Source of the DNA: CAYNVQ01 sp964400735
Lineage (GTDB): Bacteria > Acidobacteriota > Aminicenantia > Aminicenantales > Aminicenantaceae
DNA length: 64,000 nt
NCBI GenBank assembly: GCA_964400735.1
Contig: CAYNVQ010000001.1
Location: 372,001 to 436,000, forward strand
Direction: 5' to 3'
In this document: positions 19,641 through 29,591 of the stretch, piece after piece
How the letters are laid out: each line of letters opens with the position of its first letter
How positions within the stretch are numbered: the first letter of the stretch is position 1
Made by a program: the position numbers and the translations under genes
The notes under the pieces: generated by a model
Told to the model about the DNA's origin: nothing
What the model saw: only the letters and a program-made list of their open reading frames with translations
Databases searched by the model: none

Positions 19641-19656
19641 TGGCATAGTTTTTGCT
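19641..19656 (+). promoter_or_regulatory. Sigma-54 (-24/-12) promoter
   Basis: TGGCATAGTTTTTGCT: the GG and GC are separated by exactly 10 bp as sigma-54 requires. The start site would be near 19667, about 29 bp before the permease ATG at 19696. Confidence 0.85.
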
Positions 19657-19695
19657 CTAGAATCGAATAACAAATGTATTCGAAGGAAGCTGACA

Positions 19696-22068
19696 ATGTT
19701 ATATAACTATCTGAAAACCACTTGGAGGAATATAACCAGGCACAAAGGGTATTCTTTCATCAATATCGCTGGACTCGCCCTCGGTATGGCCTGCTGCATT
19801 GCGATTGCGTCATACATCCAGTTCGAGCTTTCATTCGATATCTTTCATAAAAACGGAAACCGTATTTTTCGTTTGGTAGAGAAACAATTTTTCGAAGGAC
19901 AGGATGAGACGAATCTCGGGCAATCTACTCCCTGGATGGGCGAGACTTTTATGGAATATCCAGAAGTCAGCATGGCCGTCAATTTCGTCGATATGGGAAC
20001 CATTTGGGCCAAGCACAATGATGAGATGGTTGAAATCCCCCGAGCTCTGATCGCCGATCCGGATGTTTTCAAGGTTTTCTCTTTTAAACTGTTGCAGGGC
20101 AACCCTCAGACTGCACTCTTAGAGCCGAACTCAGTGGTCCTAACAGAGGATACAGCCCGGCGTGTATTCAAGGAGGAGGACCCCGTGGGGAAAACACTGC
20201 AGGGCCCTGATTCCGAGACTTACACAATAACAGGCATAGCCGAAAATATACCTGAAAATTCTCATATCCAGTTCGATATGCTGGTTTCAATCATGAAAAT
20301 GAGGAGTCAACCTGTCGAATGGGATAATTACGATCACTATTCACCCACCTACATCCTCCTCAAACAAAATGCGGATCCAAAAGAACTGGAGAGTAAGCTC
20401 CCGGAACACACCAGGAAGTACTTCAGGCTAAATGCAGATCACGTTTCTTTATCCCTTCAGCCCTTGAGAGATATCCACCTCCGCTCCAAACACATCATGT
20501 GGGAAATCAACTGGTTGAAAGGCGACATAATGTATATTTATTTCTTTTCCATAATTATAGGCTTCATCCTGCTGGTCGCCTGCATAAATTTCGTCAATCT
20601 TTCTACAGCCCGATCTGTCAGCCGTGCTCGAGAAGTAGGAGTCCGCAAGGTTATCGGCGCGAACAAACTGCAGCTGGTTCGGCAGTTTATGGGGGAGTCG
20701 TTGTTCTTTTCTATTTGTGCATTTTTTCTTGCCATTACTATAGTTCAAACGATCAAACCGGTTCTGGAAAGAGTTTTGGGTATCAACTTGTCCTCAGAGT
20801 ATTTAAACAATTGGATATTTGCGGTCGGTATACTTTTTTTCCTGGTTGGAGCTGGAGTATTAGCCGGTATCTATCCTGCTTTTGTCCTCTCTTCTTTCCG
20901 ACCTGTGATCGTTCTTAAAAGTTCCTTTTCCCATGAGAAAAAATCCGACAAACTGAGAAAAGTCCTGGTAATGGTGCAGTTCGCTGTTTCCATCATGCTG
21001 ATCTTTTGCACATTGATGATTTCCAAGCAGTTCGGATTCATGAAGAATAAAGACATGGGCTTCGATAAGGCCCAAGTTGTCATCCTGCCTATGACTGAAC
21101 AGATGCAGCAGCATTTTGACGCCCTCAAAGAGGACATTTCAAAATTTCCAGGAATAAAAGGAGTCACAGCATCGACGCGTAAACTAGGAACCTCGCTGTG
21201 GAGAAATCAAATATTCTTCGAAGGTAAAAATCCTGAAGAACAGTGGATTTCTCCCTACATGGCAGTGGATTATAATTTCTTGTCCTTTTACGGGATAGAG
21301 CTGTTAGAAGGCAGAGATTTTTCACCGGAATATGCCGACGACAGCAGCAGCCGGTCCTATATCATCAATGAAACCCTATCCAGGCAAATAGGATGGAAAA
21401 ACCCCATAGGAGAAAAGTTCAAAATTGGTGATTTAGATTGGGGAACCGTGGTCGGTGTGGTGAAAGATTTTAATTTCCGGTCTCTGCATCACAAAATCGA
21501 GCCCGTTGCCCTTTATGTCTATCGACCTTGGCTGTTCCAGATGTCTGTTAGAATGAGGACTGAAAATATCAACAGGACATTGGGATACCTGGAAAAGGAA
21601 CTCCTGCCGTATAGAGGTGAACAGCCATTCCTTTATTCGTTTCTCGATGAAGATTTTGAGCGTCTTTATCAAAACGAGGAGAAAAGCAGACGTCTCTTCG
21701 GAATCTTTTCTGTGCTGGCAATTGTCATATCCTGCATGGGTCTTCTCGCGCTGGCTTCTTTCACTGCCGAACAAAAAACAAAAGAGATTGGTATCCGAAA
21801 GATTCTTGGATCATCGGTTTTGGATATTGTGGCGTTGCTGTCTTGGAAGTTTACCAAATGGGTAGTTTTAGCCAACATCATAGCTCTGCCTGTGGCCTGG
21901 TATGTGATGAACAGATGGCTCCAGAATTTCGCATACCGTGTTCAAGCAGGGATCGGCATTTTTCTGTTGGCAGCGGGAACGGCCCTTATATTTTCCTTCA
22001 TCACAGTATCCTTCAAGGTGTTTCGTGCCGCATCAGCCAATCCCATCGATTCAATCCGGTATGAATGA
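19696..22068 (+). CDS. FtsX/MacB-type ABC permease without prefix, sigma-54-linked (class B)
   Basis: 790 residues from ATG 19696, preceded by GAAGGAAG. Upstream codons to 19582 run through the sigma-54 promoter and are not coding. The protein starts directly with the permease core (MLYNYLKTTWRNITRHKGYSF), then a membrane segment, a MacB-like periplasmic domain and three membrane segments with AREVGVRKVIGANK; the second half repeats this with TKEIGIRKILGSS and ends IDSIRYE. It has no prefix domain, no PadR partner and no ATPase gene beside it. A short signal-peptide remnant follows at 22099. Confidence 0.92.
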   Translation: MLYNYLKTTWRNITRHKGYSFINIAGLALGMACCIAIASYIQFELSFDIFHKNGNRIFRLVEKQFFEGQDETNLGQSTPWMGETFMEYPEVSMAVNFVDMGTIWAKHNDEMVEIPRALIADPDVFKVFSFKLLQGNPQTALLEPNSVVLTEDTARRVFKEEDPVGKTLQGPDSETYTITGIAENIPENSHIQFDMLVSIMKMRSQPVEWDNYDHYSPTYILLKQNADPKELESKLPEHTRKYFRLNADHVSLSLQPLRDIHLRSKHIMWEINWLKGDIMYIYFFSIIIGFILLVACINFVNLSTARSVSRAREVGVRKVIGANKLQLVRQFMGESLFFSICAFFLAITIVQTIKPVLERVLGINLSSEYLNNWIFAVGILFFLVGAGVLAGIYPAFVLSSFRPVIVLKSSFSHEKKSDKLRKVLVMVQFAVSIMLIFCTLMISKQFGFMKNKDMGFDKAQVVILPMTEQMQQHFDALKEDISKFPGIKGVTASTRKLGTSLWRNQIFFEGKNPEEQWISPYMAVDYNFLSFYGIELLEGRDFSPEYADDSSSRSYIINETLSRQIGWKNPIGEKFKIGDLDWGTVVGVVKDFNFRSLHHKIEPVALYVYRPWLFQMSVRMRTENINRTLGYLEKELLPYRGEQPFLYSFLDEDFERLYQNEEKSRRLFGIFSVLAIVISCMGLLALASFTAEQKTKEIGIRKILGSSVLDIVALLSWKFTKWVVLANIIALPVAWYVMNRWLQNFAYRVQAGIGIFLLAAGTALIFSFITVSFKVFRAASANPIDSIRYE

Positions 22069-22098
22069 ACCTGAGGAGGAAAGGTAAAGAAAAAACAT

Positions 22099-22146
22099 AT
22101 GTTTTTGATTTTTCTGGTGGTAGTCGCAGCGAACCTATACGCCTAA
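22099..22146 (+). pseudogene. Signal-peptide-like remnant of a lost downstream gene
   Basis: GAGGAGGAAAGG just after the permease stop looks like a ribosome binding site. It is followed by the codons V(GTA)-KKKH, then ATG and FLIFLVVVAANLYA, then TAA: a typical basic-hydrophobic signal peptide cut off right at its cleavage site. It is probably the 5' stump of a secreted-protein gene once in the permease operon; a functional 15-codon peptide is less likely. Confidence 0.35.
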
Positions 22147-22196
22147 GAAGTAATTCGTTTGGTTCAATAATTCTTGAAGAGGAAAATCATAAAATT

Positions 22197-24563
22197 CTAT
22201 TCATACCGGAGGGCTTTGATCGGATCGGCTGATGCCGCCCGCAGCGCATGATATCCGATCGAAATGAGCGCTATGGCCGCGGTTGTAATGGCACCTACCA
22301 GAAAAATCCAGAGATGCAGAGGAATTCTGTAAGCGAAATTCTTAAGCCACTGGTTTACAAAATAGTAGGCCGCCGGCCAAGCAATAAGATTAGCCAGCAA
22401 GACGTAGCGGAGAAAGTCTTCAGTGAGCATCAGAATCAAAGCCTTATGGGAAGCCCCCAGGACTTTGCGGATACCGATTTCCTTAGTGCGGACCTCAGCG
22501 GCCAGCGATGCCAGCCCGAAAAGACCCAGGCACGATATGATAATAGCTAAGATCGATGAAAAGGAAATAACTGAGAAGCTCTTTGTCTCCTCTTCGTAAA
22601 GGCGGTCGATCTCCTCATCGAGGAAGCGGTAGGTAAAGTCTCGATTAGGATATAAATTGTGCCATTTTTCTCCTATACTATCGAGTGTCCCTTGGATATT
22701 CCTATCACTTATACGGACGGCCAGATTATAAAAGTCGTCTTCTTTCTGCCCACGGACGAAAATATAAGATCCGATTTTTCGCCGAAGGGATTCAAAATGA
22801 ACATCCTTGACCACGCCGACTATGGTAAATGTCCTGTTTTCCCTTTCGATATATATCTGGCGGTCGATAGGAGAAGTCCAGCCCAGTTCTTGGGCGGCTG
22901 TGGCGGTGATGAGGGCCGATTCACTGTCGCCGGTATCCATCTCCGGTACAAAACATCGCCCTTCGACGAGCTCCATCCTGAAGGTATCGAAATAATCCGC
23001 ATCAACAGTAATTACTGACATTTTGGGTGATGTCTCGCTCTTGACAGTACCTTCGGGAACAATGACGGTAGGCCAGTTGAGATCGACTCCGGGTGTGTAG
23101 GAGCAGAGTGTGGCTTTTTCAATCCGGGAATCCCTAAGGATCTCTTGCTTGAGAGATTGACCGCCCTGGCGCATTACCTGCAGAATGATGACTTGATCCT
23201 TGACAAATCCCAGATCCTTGGTCTCGATGAAGTGCATCTGCCGAACGATCGCCAAGGTTCCGATAATAAAGGCTGTGGATACAGCAAACTGGAATACCAC
23301 AAGGACGGTGCGGATACCGGATCGACCAGTTTTTAGGCCGATTTTTCCTTTCAGAACCTGAACGGGCTGGAAAGCAGATGCCAGTAGGGCAGGGAAGCTT
23401 CCTGAAAACAGTCCCATGACCAGTGCGATCCCGAAAAGAGCTCCATAGAGGTGGACGTTCTGACCGAAATCGATTTGAAGATTGTGACGAAACACGGAGT
23501 TGAATAAAGGAAGAAGGAACGACGCCAGAGATACAGCCAGGATCACAGCCAAAAAGGCTGTCAGAATGGATTCGCTGAAAAACTGCATCAGGATATGCCT
23601 TCGTTCCGCACCCACAATTTTTCGGATACCCACTTCGCCGGCCCTGTTAAAAGCCAGGGCTCCGGAGAGATTCATGTAGTTCACACCGGCCAGCAGAAGG
23701 ATGAAAATCGCCAATAAGCTGAGGTAATAGGTGTAACGGATATCGCTGTTTTCCTCGAGTTCTCCGAAGAGATGGGACTTCAGATGGATAGAAGTCAGGG
23801 GCTGGAGGAAGTAATGATGCCGTGCTTGGCGTTCACTGATTTGACGCCTAATAAAATCCGGGATCTTCTCCTCCAGGATCGATGCGGAAGCTCCAGGCCT
23901 AAGTTTGAGGTAGGTGTGAATTAGATCAAAAGTTGATCTATCTTTTCCAAGGCTGCGCAGGGCATTAGTCGCCGTTAAAAATTCGAACTTCATATGAGAG
24001 TTCTGGGGCACATCCTGAAGAATTCCGGTCACTTTGAATGCGGCACCCTGAGGAGCAGTAAGGATAGCTCCTAGTGGCTCAGCTTCGCCGAAGATCCTGC
24101 GGGCCAGTGATTCTGTCAAAAGGAGAGAATCTGGATCGTTGAGGGCTTCAGCACGGCTCCCCTTGAGAAGTCGAAAATCAAAAATGTCGAGAAAATTTGG
24201 ATCAACATCGAGCCCCTTGATCTGGTATGTCTGGCCGTTAAACAAGATCTCACGGGGAGAAAACCTCTCGCAAAGCCTGACTGCATCATCGACCTCAGGA
24301 AATTCTTCCTTCATCATAAGCCCGATATCAGAGGCGATTATGGAATAGCCCTTTTCTCCGATATCCAATTTCATAGTCACTGCAAGTCGATAGATGCGAT
24401 CGCTATCCCGATGAAACCGATCGAAACTCCAGTCGTATTGGATAAAGAGGAAAATCACGATTGCGCAGGCCATGGCTGCGGCCAGACCGATTATGTTGAG
24501 TGCCGTGTACAGCTTGTGCCCCTTAAGGTTTCTCCATGCGGCTATCAAATATCTGTCAATCAT
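22197..24563 (-). CDS. FtsX/MacB-type ABC permease without prefix, sigma-54-linked (class B)
   Basis: 788 residues starting MIDRYLIAAWRNLKGHKLYT, so the core begins at residue 1. Motifs are AGEVGIRKIVGAE in the first half and TKEIGIRKVLGAS in the second; the tail is IKALRYE. Two periplasmic domains and two sets of three C-terminal membrane segments are visible. A perfect-spacing sigma-54 promoter lies at 24590-24605, placing the start site only about 15 bp before the ATG; GTGAG is a weak ribosome binding site. The gene converges on the previous permease, and no ATPase is nearby. Confidence 0.92.
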   Translation of the reverse strand: MIDRYLIAAWRNLKGHKLYTALNIIGLAAAMACAIVIFLFIQYDWSFDRFHRDSDRIYRLAVTMKLDIGEKGYSIIASDIGLMMKEEFPEVDDAVRLCERFSPREILFNGQTYQIKGLDVDPNFLDIFDFRLLKGSRAEALNDPDSLLLTESLARRIFGEAEPLGAILTAPQGAAFKVTGILQDVPQNSHMKFEFLTATNALRSLGKDRSTFDLIHTYLKLRPGASASILEEKIPDFIRRQISERQARHHYFLQPLTSIHLKSHLFGELEENSDIRYTYYLSLLAIFILLLAGVNYMNLSGALAFNRAGEVGIRKIVGAERRHILMQFFSESILTAFLAVILAVSLASFLLPLFNSVFRHNLQIDFGQNVHLYGALFGIALVMGLFSGSFPALLASAFQPVQVLKGKIGLKTGRSGIRTVLVVFQFAVSTAFIIGTLAIVRQMHFIETKDLGFVKDQVIILQVMRQGGQSLKQEILRDSRIEKATLCSYTPGVDLNWPTVIVPEGTVKSETSPKMSVITVDADYFDTFRMELVEGRCFVPEMDTGDSESALITATAAQELGWTSPIDRQIYIERENRTFTIVGVVKDVHFESLRRKIGSYIFVRGQKEDDFYNLAVRISDRNIQGTLDSIGEKWHNLYPNRDFTYRFLDEEIDRLYEEETKSFSVISFSSILAIIISCLGLFGLASLAAEVRTKEIGIRKVLGASHKALILMLTEDFLRYVLLANLIAWPAAYYFVNQWLKNFAYRIPLHLWIFLVGAITTAAIALISIGYHALRAASADPIKALRYE

Positions 24564-24589
24564 TGATTTTTTCTCACTGAAAAAAGCCT

Positions 24590-24605
24590 AGCAATTTACG
24601 TGCCA
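24590..24605 (-). promoter_or_regulatory. Sigma-54 (-24/-12) promoter
   Basis: On the minus strand TGGCACGTAAATTGCT, the closest match to the sigma-54 consensus in the window (TGGCACG...TTGC). It drives the permease at 24563. Confidence 0.88.
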
Positions 24606-24656
24606 ACAAAATTCCCCTGACAGGACCAAATATTTTATGGAAACCATCCTAAAAAA

Positions 24657-24693
24657 TGTTCGTATTTGGACATTTATTGTATCATAATGATCA
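24657..24693 (-). promoter_or_regulatory. Tandem enhancer-like dyads (UAS pair)
   Basis: TGTTCGTATTTGGACA (24657-24672) is a clear copy of the dyad. TGTATCATAATGATCA (24678-24693) is a degenerate copy exactly 21 bp further out. The nearer copy ends 51 bp from the -24 element, about one helical turn more than the 41-42 bp seen at the other loci. Confidence 0.6.
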
Positions 24694-24851
24694 AAAGTTC
24701 TCGCTCTTTTAATACTACACCCCTTAAGAAGATTTATTCCAAGATAAAAATTTTCGGCTCTACCATATTTTTGATTTTACGATCTTCGCCGATACAATGA
24801 CACCCAGCACGCGGCTGTAAAAAGAGAATAAATAGAAAGTTTAATCGAAAA

Positions 24852-26795
24852 TTACTTCTTGGATGTGACCCGGGTGTGCTTGATCAAATAATCCAGCGGG
24901 CGATATTCTTTCAGTTTTTCAAGCGCCTGTTTCGATGAGCGCAAATTTGGATCTATCTCCAGTGCCTTTTTGTAATATTCGATCGCTTTTCCCTTATTTT
25001 CTTTGGCAAGATAGAACTCCCCGACAGAATCGAAGAGGTTGGCGTCACTGGGAAATAGTTCGACAGCATCCAGAAGCACCTGGAGGCCTTCATCCAGCTT
25101 CTTTTCTCCTTTCAGGTAATAGGCGTACGAATTGAAGTGGGTATTCAGCCGGGGATAGACTAACTTACCTCTGAACCGATTCTTGATGTCGTCGATGTAT
25201 TCTCCGAAATCCATGACAGGTAGGAGAAAATACTTACGTGTTTCCTCAGTCCAGGTCTTCTGATATGAACGATACCAATCCTCCACCATCTTCTCGAAAT
25301 CCTCTGTAAATTTGTACACTCCTGGGATTGAATCATCGCTTTTATAGAGGTCGATATAAGTTTTGAAGAAGGGGATGGAGCCGTTTCTGCGCAGTTCCGC
25401 CAGCCTGCTCTCGCCATAGCTTTCTTTTATCTTTTCTGCCATGTATGTGCCGACTTTGACCAGAGGGGCTCCGGTGAATAAATCCGCCCCATCGTCTATT
25501 TGCTGCCAGACATTTTTTGCTTTGGGATCCAGATTATTGATATAGGCGAAGCTTTCCTTTAGATCTTCGGGATCGACGGCAAAACTCGTACCGAATTTGC
25601 TGTAGTACCCAAGCCCTACAAGGAAAGTCATTCGAAGCTGCCAGTAGCTATCTTGGGAAGGGGCCTCCATCCGATAGGGAAAGGCTCCTAAGATCAGGGC
25701 ACTGACAAGGTAAGAATATCTGGAGGTGTTTTGGTTCTCTTCGTTGCACATCACGGCCACGGCAAATTTCTCTCCGGGGAATCTCAGCAGATGGGTCGAT
25801 GTTCCCTGCTGGCCGCCCCCGTGGCTGACATTCCAGAATCCCTGGATGAAGTCAACGCCCCAACCCATTCCATATCCGGTCACATGCCCCTCTTTGGTCA
25901 CCATGCTCGTGTACATCATCAATTGATTTTCCTTGGAAAGAACTTTCCCTTCGTCCAGACCTCTGGACAGGTTGATCAAATCGGTGGCGGTCGATCTTAT
26001 CCCCCCTCCGGCGAATCGGCTGCTGATGTCCACGAATTCACAATTCTTCACTTCCCCATTGATTCTCCGATATCCGCTAGCCCTGTTCTCGATGATATCG
26101 TCGGCTATATCCATAGTCGTGTTGGTCATTCCCAGCGGCTTCCATACGTTTTCTCTCATGTACTCAGCATAGGGCTTGCCCGATGCTCCTTCGATGACCG
26201 CTCCCAATAGGTTGAAGCCGTATGTGGTGTAGTTGTATTTGGTGCCGGGTTCCGACTCGAGCTCCCAATCCTTGAACACCGCGATCGACTCTTCCGTGGT
26301 GAAATGTTTGGTGAAATGGCCTTCTTCATCATAGTTCCGGTAATGGCTGATGCCGCTCAGGTGGCCCAAAAGATGCCGAATGGTTATAGGCCATCGCTTC
26401 CTCGGGAAATAGGGGACATATTTTTGTACTTCATCGTCGAGGTCGAGTTTTCCCTCCTGCACGAGCCTCAGGATCCCGACCGCCGTGATGGGTTTCGAAA
26501 TGGATGCGAGACGGTAACGGGTATCCGGATTGGCAGGAATTTTAAGTTCCAGATCAGCATAACCAAAGCTTTTTTTCCAGAGAAAATCATCCTTGTAAAA
26601 AGCGATGCTGAGCGACGGGATTTTTAGTCTTTCCATTTCTTTCTTGACACAGTCCTCGATCATCTTTATCTCTTCTGCGTATCTTCCATTTTGCGGAGCG
26701 AATCCGAATGAAGGATTACTAAAAATGGAAAAAACGACCATAAGCAGAAAAGTTTTGAGAGCTGATCTGCGCAGCTTAGAATAGAGTGAGATCAT
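24852..26795 (-). CDS. Exported beta-lactamase-family serine hydrolase with C-terminal TPR-like part
   Basis: 647 residues, with AAGGAGG before the ATG. A signal peptide ends near residue 32. The serine beta-lactamase/penicillin-binding fold shows S98-I-S-K101 (SxxK); Y189-T-T at the place of the usual YxN, as in LACTB-like proteins; and HGGGQQGTSTHLLRFPG near residue 330 in the third motif. The last 100 residues contain TPR-like helices (PSDANLFDSVGEFYLAKENKGKAIEYYKKALEIDPN, two units). Such enzymes act on peptides or esters in the periplasm; true beta-lactam resistance is not implied. Monocistronic. Confidence 0.88.
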   Translation of the reverse strand: MISLYSKLRRSALKTFLLMVVFSIFSNPSFGFAPQNGRYAEEIKMIEDCVKKEMERLKIPSLSIAFYKDDFLWKKSFGYADLELKIPANPDTRYRLASISKPITAVGILRLVQEGKLDLDDEVQKYVPYFPRKRWPITIRHLLGHLSGISHYRNYDEEGHFTKHFTTEESIAVFKDWELESEPGTKYNYTTYGFNLLGAVIEGASGKPYAEYMRENVWKPLGMTNTTMDIADDIIENRASGYRRINGEVKNCEFVDISSRFAGGGIRSTATDLINLSRGLDEGKVLSKENQLMMYTSMVTKEGHVTGYGMGWGVDFIQGFWNVSHGGGQQGTSTHLLRFPGEKFAVAVMCNEENQNTSRYSYLVSALILGAFPYRMEAPSQDSYWQLRMTFLVGLGYYSKFGTSFAVDPEDLKESFAYINNLDPKAKNVWQQIDDGADLFTGAPLVKVGTYMAEKIKESYGESRLAELRRNGSIPFFKTYIDLYKSDDSIPGVYKFTEDFEKMVEDWYRSYQKTWTEETRKYFLLPVMDFGEYIDDIKNRFRGKLVYPRLNTHFNSYAYYLKGEKKLDEGLQVLLDAVELFPSDANLFDSVGEFYLAKENKGKAIEYYKKALEIDPNLRSSKQALEKLKEYRPLDYLIKHTRVTSKK

Positions 26796-27131
26796 TTCAA
26801 ACCTCCTTTTTGCGAAGCGATGCTGGTTGCATGTCCAGAAAAAATTTTATCTCATGATGTCTGTTTATCCTAATATACTCAAAAAATCCAGAAATGTTTC
26901 TCAAAAGCTTCCCACATGTGAGGTTTGATTTGATGTGCGATTTAGAAAATAGTTGGTACTGAAGTAAAAGGATTGCCGAATGCCTCTTATGAAAAATGAT
27001 TTAAAAGCTTAAGAACAGAGGTCTGGAAAAAAACTCTCGGGTATTAGGGTAGGGGAGAGTTGTCCCAAAAATCTTTACTTCGGATTAGATTTGGATTGTA
27101 ATCTCCTTTTTGAAGAAGCGGCTCCCTGCGC
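26796..27131. other. Intergenic region between serine hydrolase and permease
   Basis: 336 bp holding the leader of the serine hydrolase gene and the 3' side of the permease. The only pattern noticed is the G-rich phrase GGGTAGGGGAGAG near 27047, which recurs elsewhere in the window (see findings). No sigma-54 site or terminator hairpin was recognised. Confidence 0.4.
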
Positions 27132-29498
27132 TCACTCGTATTTCAATATTTCGGCGGGATTGGCCCGAGAGGCCTTGAAAGTCTGGGAAAAGACAGTGAT
27201 GAAAGCGATCCCGAAAGCAGCAAGGGCGGACAAAAGGAAAATCTCGATGCCGAGAGACGTGCGGAATGGATAATTTTGCAGAAAACCCCGCATGGCAAAA
27301 TATCCCAAAGGCCAGGCGATGATATTGGATATGGCGATGAGCTTGAGATGTTCTTTGGACAGCAGCCTGAAAATATCGGACGTCGAAGCACCGAACACCT
27401 TACGGATACCGACCTCTCTTATCCTCTGTTCCACAGAATAGGCGGCCAGACCGAATAATCCCAAACAGGAAATCAGCAGCGCTAGATAGGTTGCATAATT
27501 GAAAAAGCGGCCGATGGTAATCTCGGTTAAATATACTCTCTCTATAATCTCATCCAACAGCTCTGCTTCGAATATTTGATCCGGATCATAGTGATTCCAT
27601 ACCTGTCCGATCCAGGCTGAGGTAGCAGCAATATTTTCGGGCGCGACTTTGATAATCATGAAATTCGCGGCTTCGGGATCCAGATCCAGGACCAGAGGGC
27701 CTATCCTATCGCGCAAAGTGGCAAAATGATAGTCTTTCATCACCCCGACAATCACCCCATCTCGCTTGAAGTGTCCCATTTTTTTCCCGATCGGACCCTG
27801 CATTCCCATGACCCGGAGCGCCTCTTCATTCACGATCAGGGCTGTCTCCTGGTCAGTGGCAAAATCGCGGGAAAATGCCCTTCCCTGGATTATCGGTATA
27901 TTAAATGTCTCGAAAAAGTCATAATCTACGCTGCCGTTATACATGTATATCTCTTTGTCAGTGTCCCGGCCGTCCCAATCGGTCAGTAAATAGGAAGGCC
28001 CCTCCCAGGTGGGTAAATTCAGGCTGGCCGTCACATTGTATATATCCCGGTATCTCAGGAGATCTGTTTTCAATGCGTCATAATTTTTGTGCATATTTTT
28101 TGGCAAGTTACACACCAAAAGATTGGATTTGTCGTATCCCAGATCCTGGTTTCTCATGAATCGCATCTGCTTGAAAACGGTCAATGTGGCGATGATCAGG
28201 AGAATGGCGAAAGAGAACTGGCTGATTACCAGAACCTTTCGCAAAAGACCCCGTTTTGCTCTCTGCGCTATCGAACCCTTCAAAACATTGGCAGGCTGAA
28301 ATCGCGACAGAATAAAAGATGGATAGCTCCCGGATATGAACCCGGTCAAGATGACTACCATGAGGAGCCCAAAATACAGAACCGCATCATTGGACCTAAA
28401 AAGAGTATAGGACTTTATAGGTTGAATGCGGTTGATTACAGAGAGAAGAAATTCAACGATCACAACGGCAAACACCAACGATATAAAAGTGAACATCATG
28501 GATTCCCCGAGAAATTGGTAGACGAGCTGGCGGCGTTTGGCTCCCACTACTTTGCGCAGTCCCACCTCTCGTGCCCGTCGGACAGAGCGGGCCGTCGTAA
28601 GATTCGTGAAGTTGATGCAGGCGATTAAAAGGATGAAAAAGGCCACAAGACCCAGCACATAAACCAGTGCAATGTCAATATGGTTAGTATGGACATCGTA
28701 TTCGTAATCGGAATGGAGATAAATGCGCTTTAGAGGTTGAATCTCCAGTTTGAACTTGTTCTCGGGAGATATGTAGCGATCTAAGGCATCTTCGATCTTA
28801 GCCTCGAAAGCTACTGGATCGACATTCTCCTGAAGCTGGATATAGGTGTTGTAATTATAGCGGTTCCAGGTGTCGATATCTACACCTATTTCTCGGTAAA
28901 GCGAAAAGGGCAAAATGATAGAAAAACGGAGATGGGAGTCTTTATGGTTCTTGATGACCGCTGTCACCATCACATCGGGCATGCCGCGGATGTGGAGGAT
29001 TTTTCCGAGCGGATCTTCTGTGCCGAAAAATTTCTCGGCCACGTCTTCTGTCAGAACGGCCGCGTGGGGTTGGCTCAGAGCCGATTCGGGCGTGCCGGTC
29101 AGAAATGTGTAAGAAAAGATCTCGAAAAAATCCGGCTCAGCAAAACTCACGAAATCTTGTTTGATCGTTTTATCTTTTAATTTGATCAAAGCCTGCCCGT
29201 AGTAATTAAAACAGGCGGTTTTTTCAACCTCCGGGAAATCGCGCTTCAGGGCGGCAGCTAGTGGTGCTTGAGTGATAGCAACCCTGTGCCTTTCCCCCCC
29301 CAAATCGTCTAGGCGTATCACTCTGTAGATCCTGTCAGCCCGCTCGTGAAACTTATCGACTTTAAGCTCACCCCTGATGATCAAGGCGATGAGGATGAAA
29401 CAGGCCATTCCGATCGAAAGCCCCACAATATTGATAAAGGAGTATCCGGGATGCCGCCTTAGATTTCTAAATGCCGTTTTCACATAATTTTTTATCAT
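27132..29498 (-). CDS. FtsX/MacB-type ABC permease without prefix, sigma-54-linked (class B)
   Basis: 788 residues from ATG 29498 (MIKNYVKTAFRNLRRHPGYS), with GGAGTGGAG just upstream. The frame stays open to 29594, but that stretch contains the sigma-54 promoter, so it is leader, not protein. Motifs are AREVGLRKVVGAK and IREVGIRKVFGAS; the tail is AEILKYE, slightly divergent from the usual LRYE. Two MacB-like periplasmic domains are present. There is no PadR or ATPase neighbour. Confidence 0.92.
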   Translation of the reverse strand: MIKNYVKTAFRNLRRHPGYSFINIVGLSIGMACFILIALIIRGELKVDKFHERADRIYRVIRLDDLGGERHRVAITQAPLAAALKRDFPEVEKTACFNYYGQALIKLKDKTIKQDFVSFAEPDFFEIFSYTFLTGTPESALSQPHAAVLTEDVAEKFFGTEDPLGKILHIRGMPDVMVTAVIKNHKDSHLRFSIILPFSLYREIGVDIDTWNRYNYNTYIQLQENVDPVAFEAKIEDALDRYISPENKFKLEIQPLKRIYLHSDYEYDVHTNHIDIALVYVLGLVAFFILLIACINFTNLTTARSVRRAREVGLRKVVGAKRRQLVYQFLGESMMFTFISLVFAVVIVEFLLSVINRIQPIKSYTLFRSNDAVLYFGLLMVVILTGFISGSYPSFILSRFQPANVLKGSIAQRAKRGLLRKVLVISQFSFAILLIIATLTVFKQMRFMRNQDLGYDKSNLLVCNLPKNMHKNYDALKTDLLRYRDIYNVTASLNLPTWEGPSYLLTDWDGRDTDKEIYMYNGSVDYDFFETFNIPIIQGRAFSRDFATDQETALIVNEEALRVMGMQGPIGKKMGHFKRDGVIVGVMKDYHFATLRDRIGPLVLDLDPEAANFMIIKVAPENIAATSAWIGQVWNHYDPDQIFEAELLDEIIERVYLTEITIGRFFNYATYLALLISCLGLFGLAAYSVEQRIREVGIRKVFGASTSDIFRLLSKEHLKLIAISNIIAWPLGYFAMRGFLQNYPFRTSLGIEIFLLSALAAFGIAFITVFSQTFKASRANPAEILKYE

Positions 29499-29533
29499 CG
29501 CTCCACTCCAAAATCGCAGTTGTCTTATTTTGC

Positions 29534-29549
29534 AGCAAAAACTATGCCA
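29534..29549 (-). promoter_or_regulatory. Sigma-54 (-24/-12) promoter
   Basis: On the minus strand TGGCATAGTTTTTGCT, identical over all 16 bases to the promoter at 19641. The start site would be near 29523, 25 bp before the permease ATG. Confidence 0.87.
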
Positions 29550-29591
29550 TTTCGTTTTTATGGGATTTTTCAAGACAATTGAGCCACTATT

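Noticed and set aside
19582..19695. N-terminal extension of the class-B permease at 19696
   Set aside because: It covers the UAS and sigma-54 promoter; the ATG at 19696 has a good ribosome binding site and matches the family start.
24852..26795. Antibiotic-resistance beta-lactamase
   Set aside because: Has the SxxK fold but a YTT in place of YxN, a long extra C-terminal part with TPR-like helices and LACTB-like features; a peptidase or esterase is more likely.
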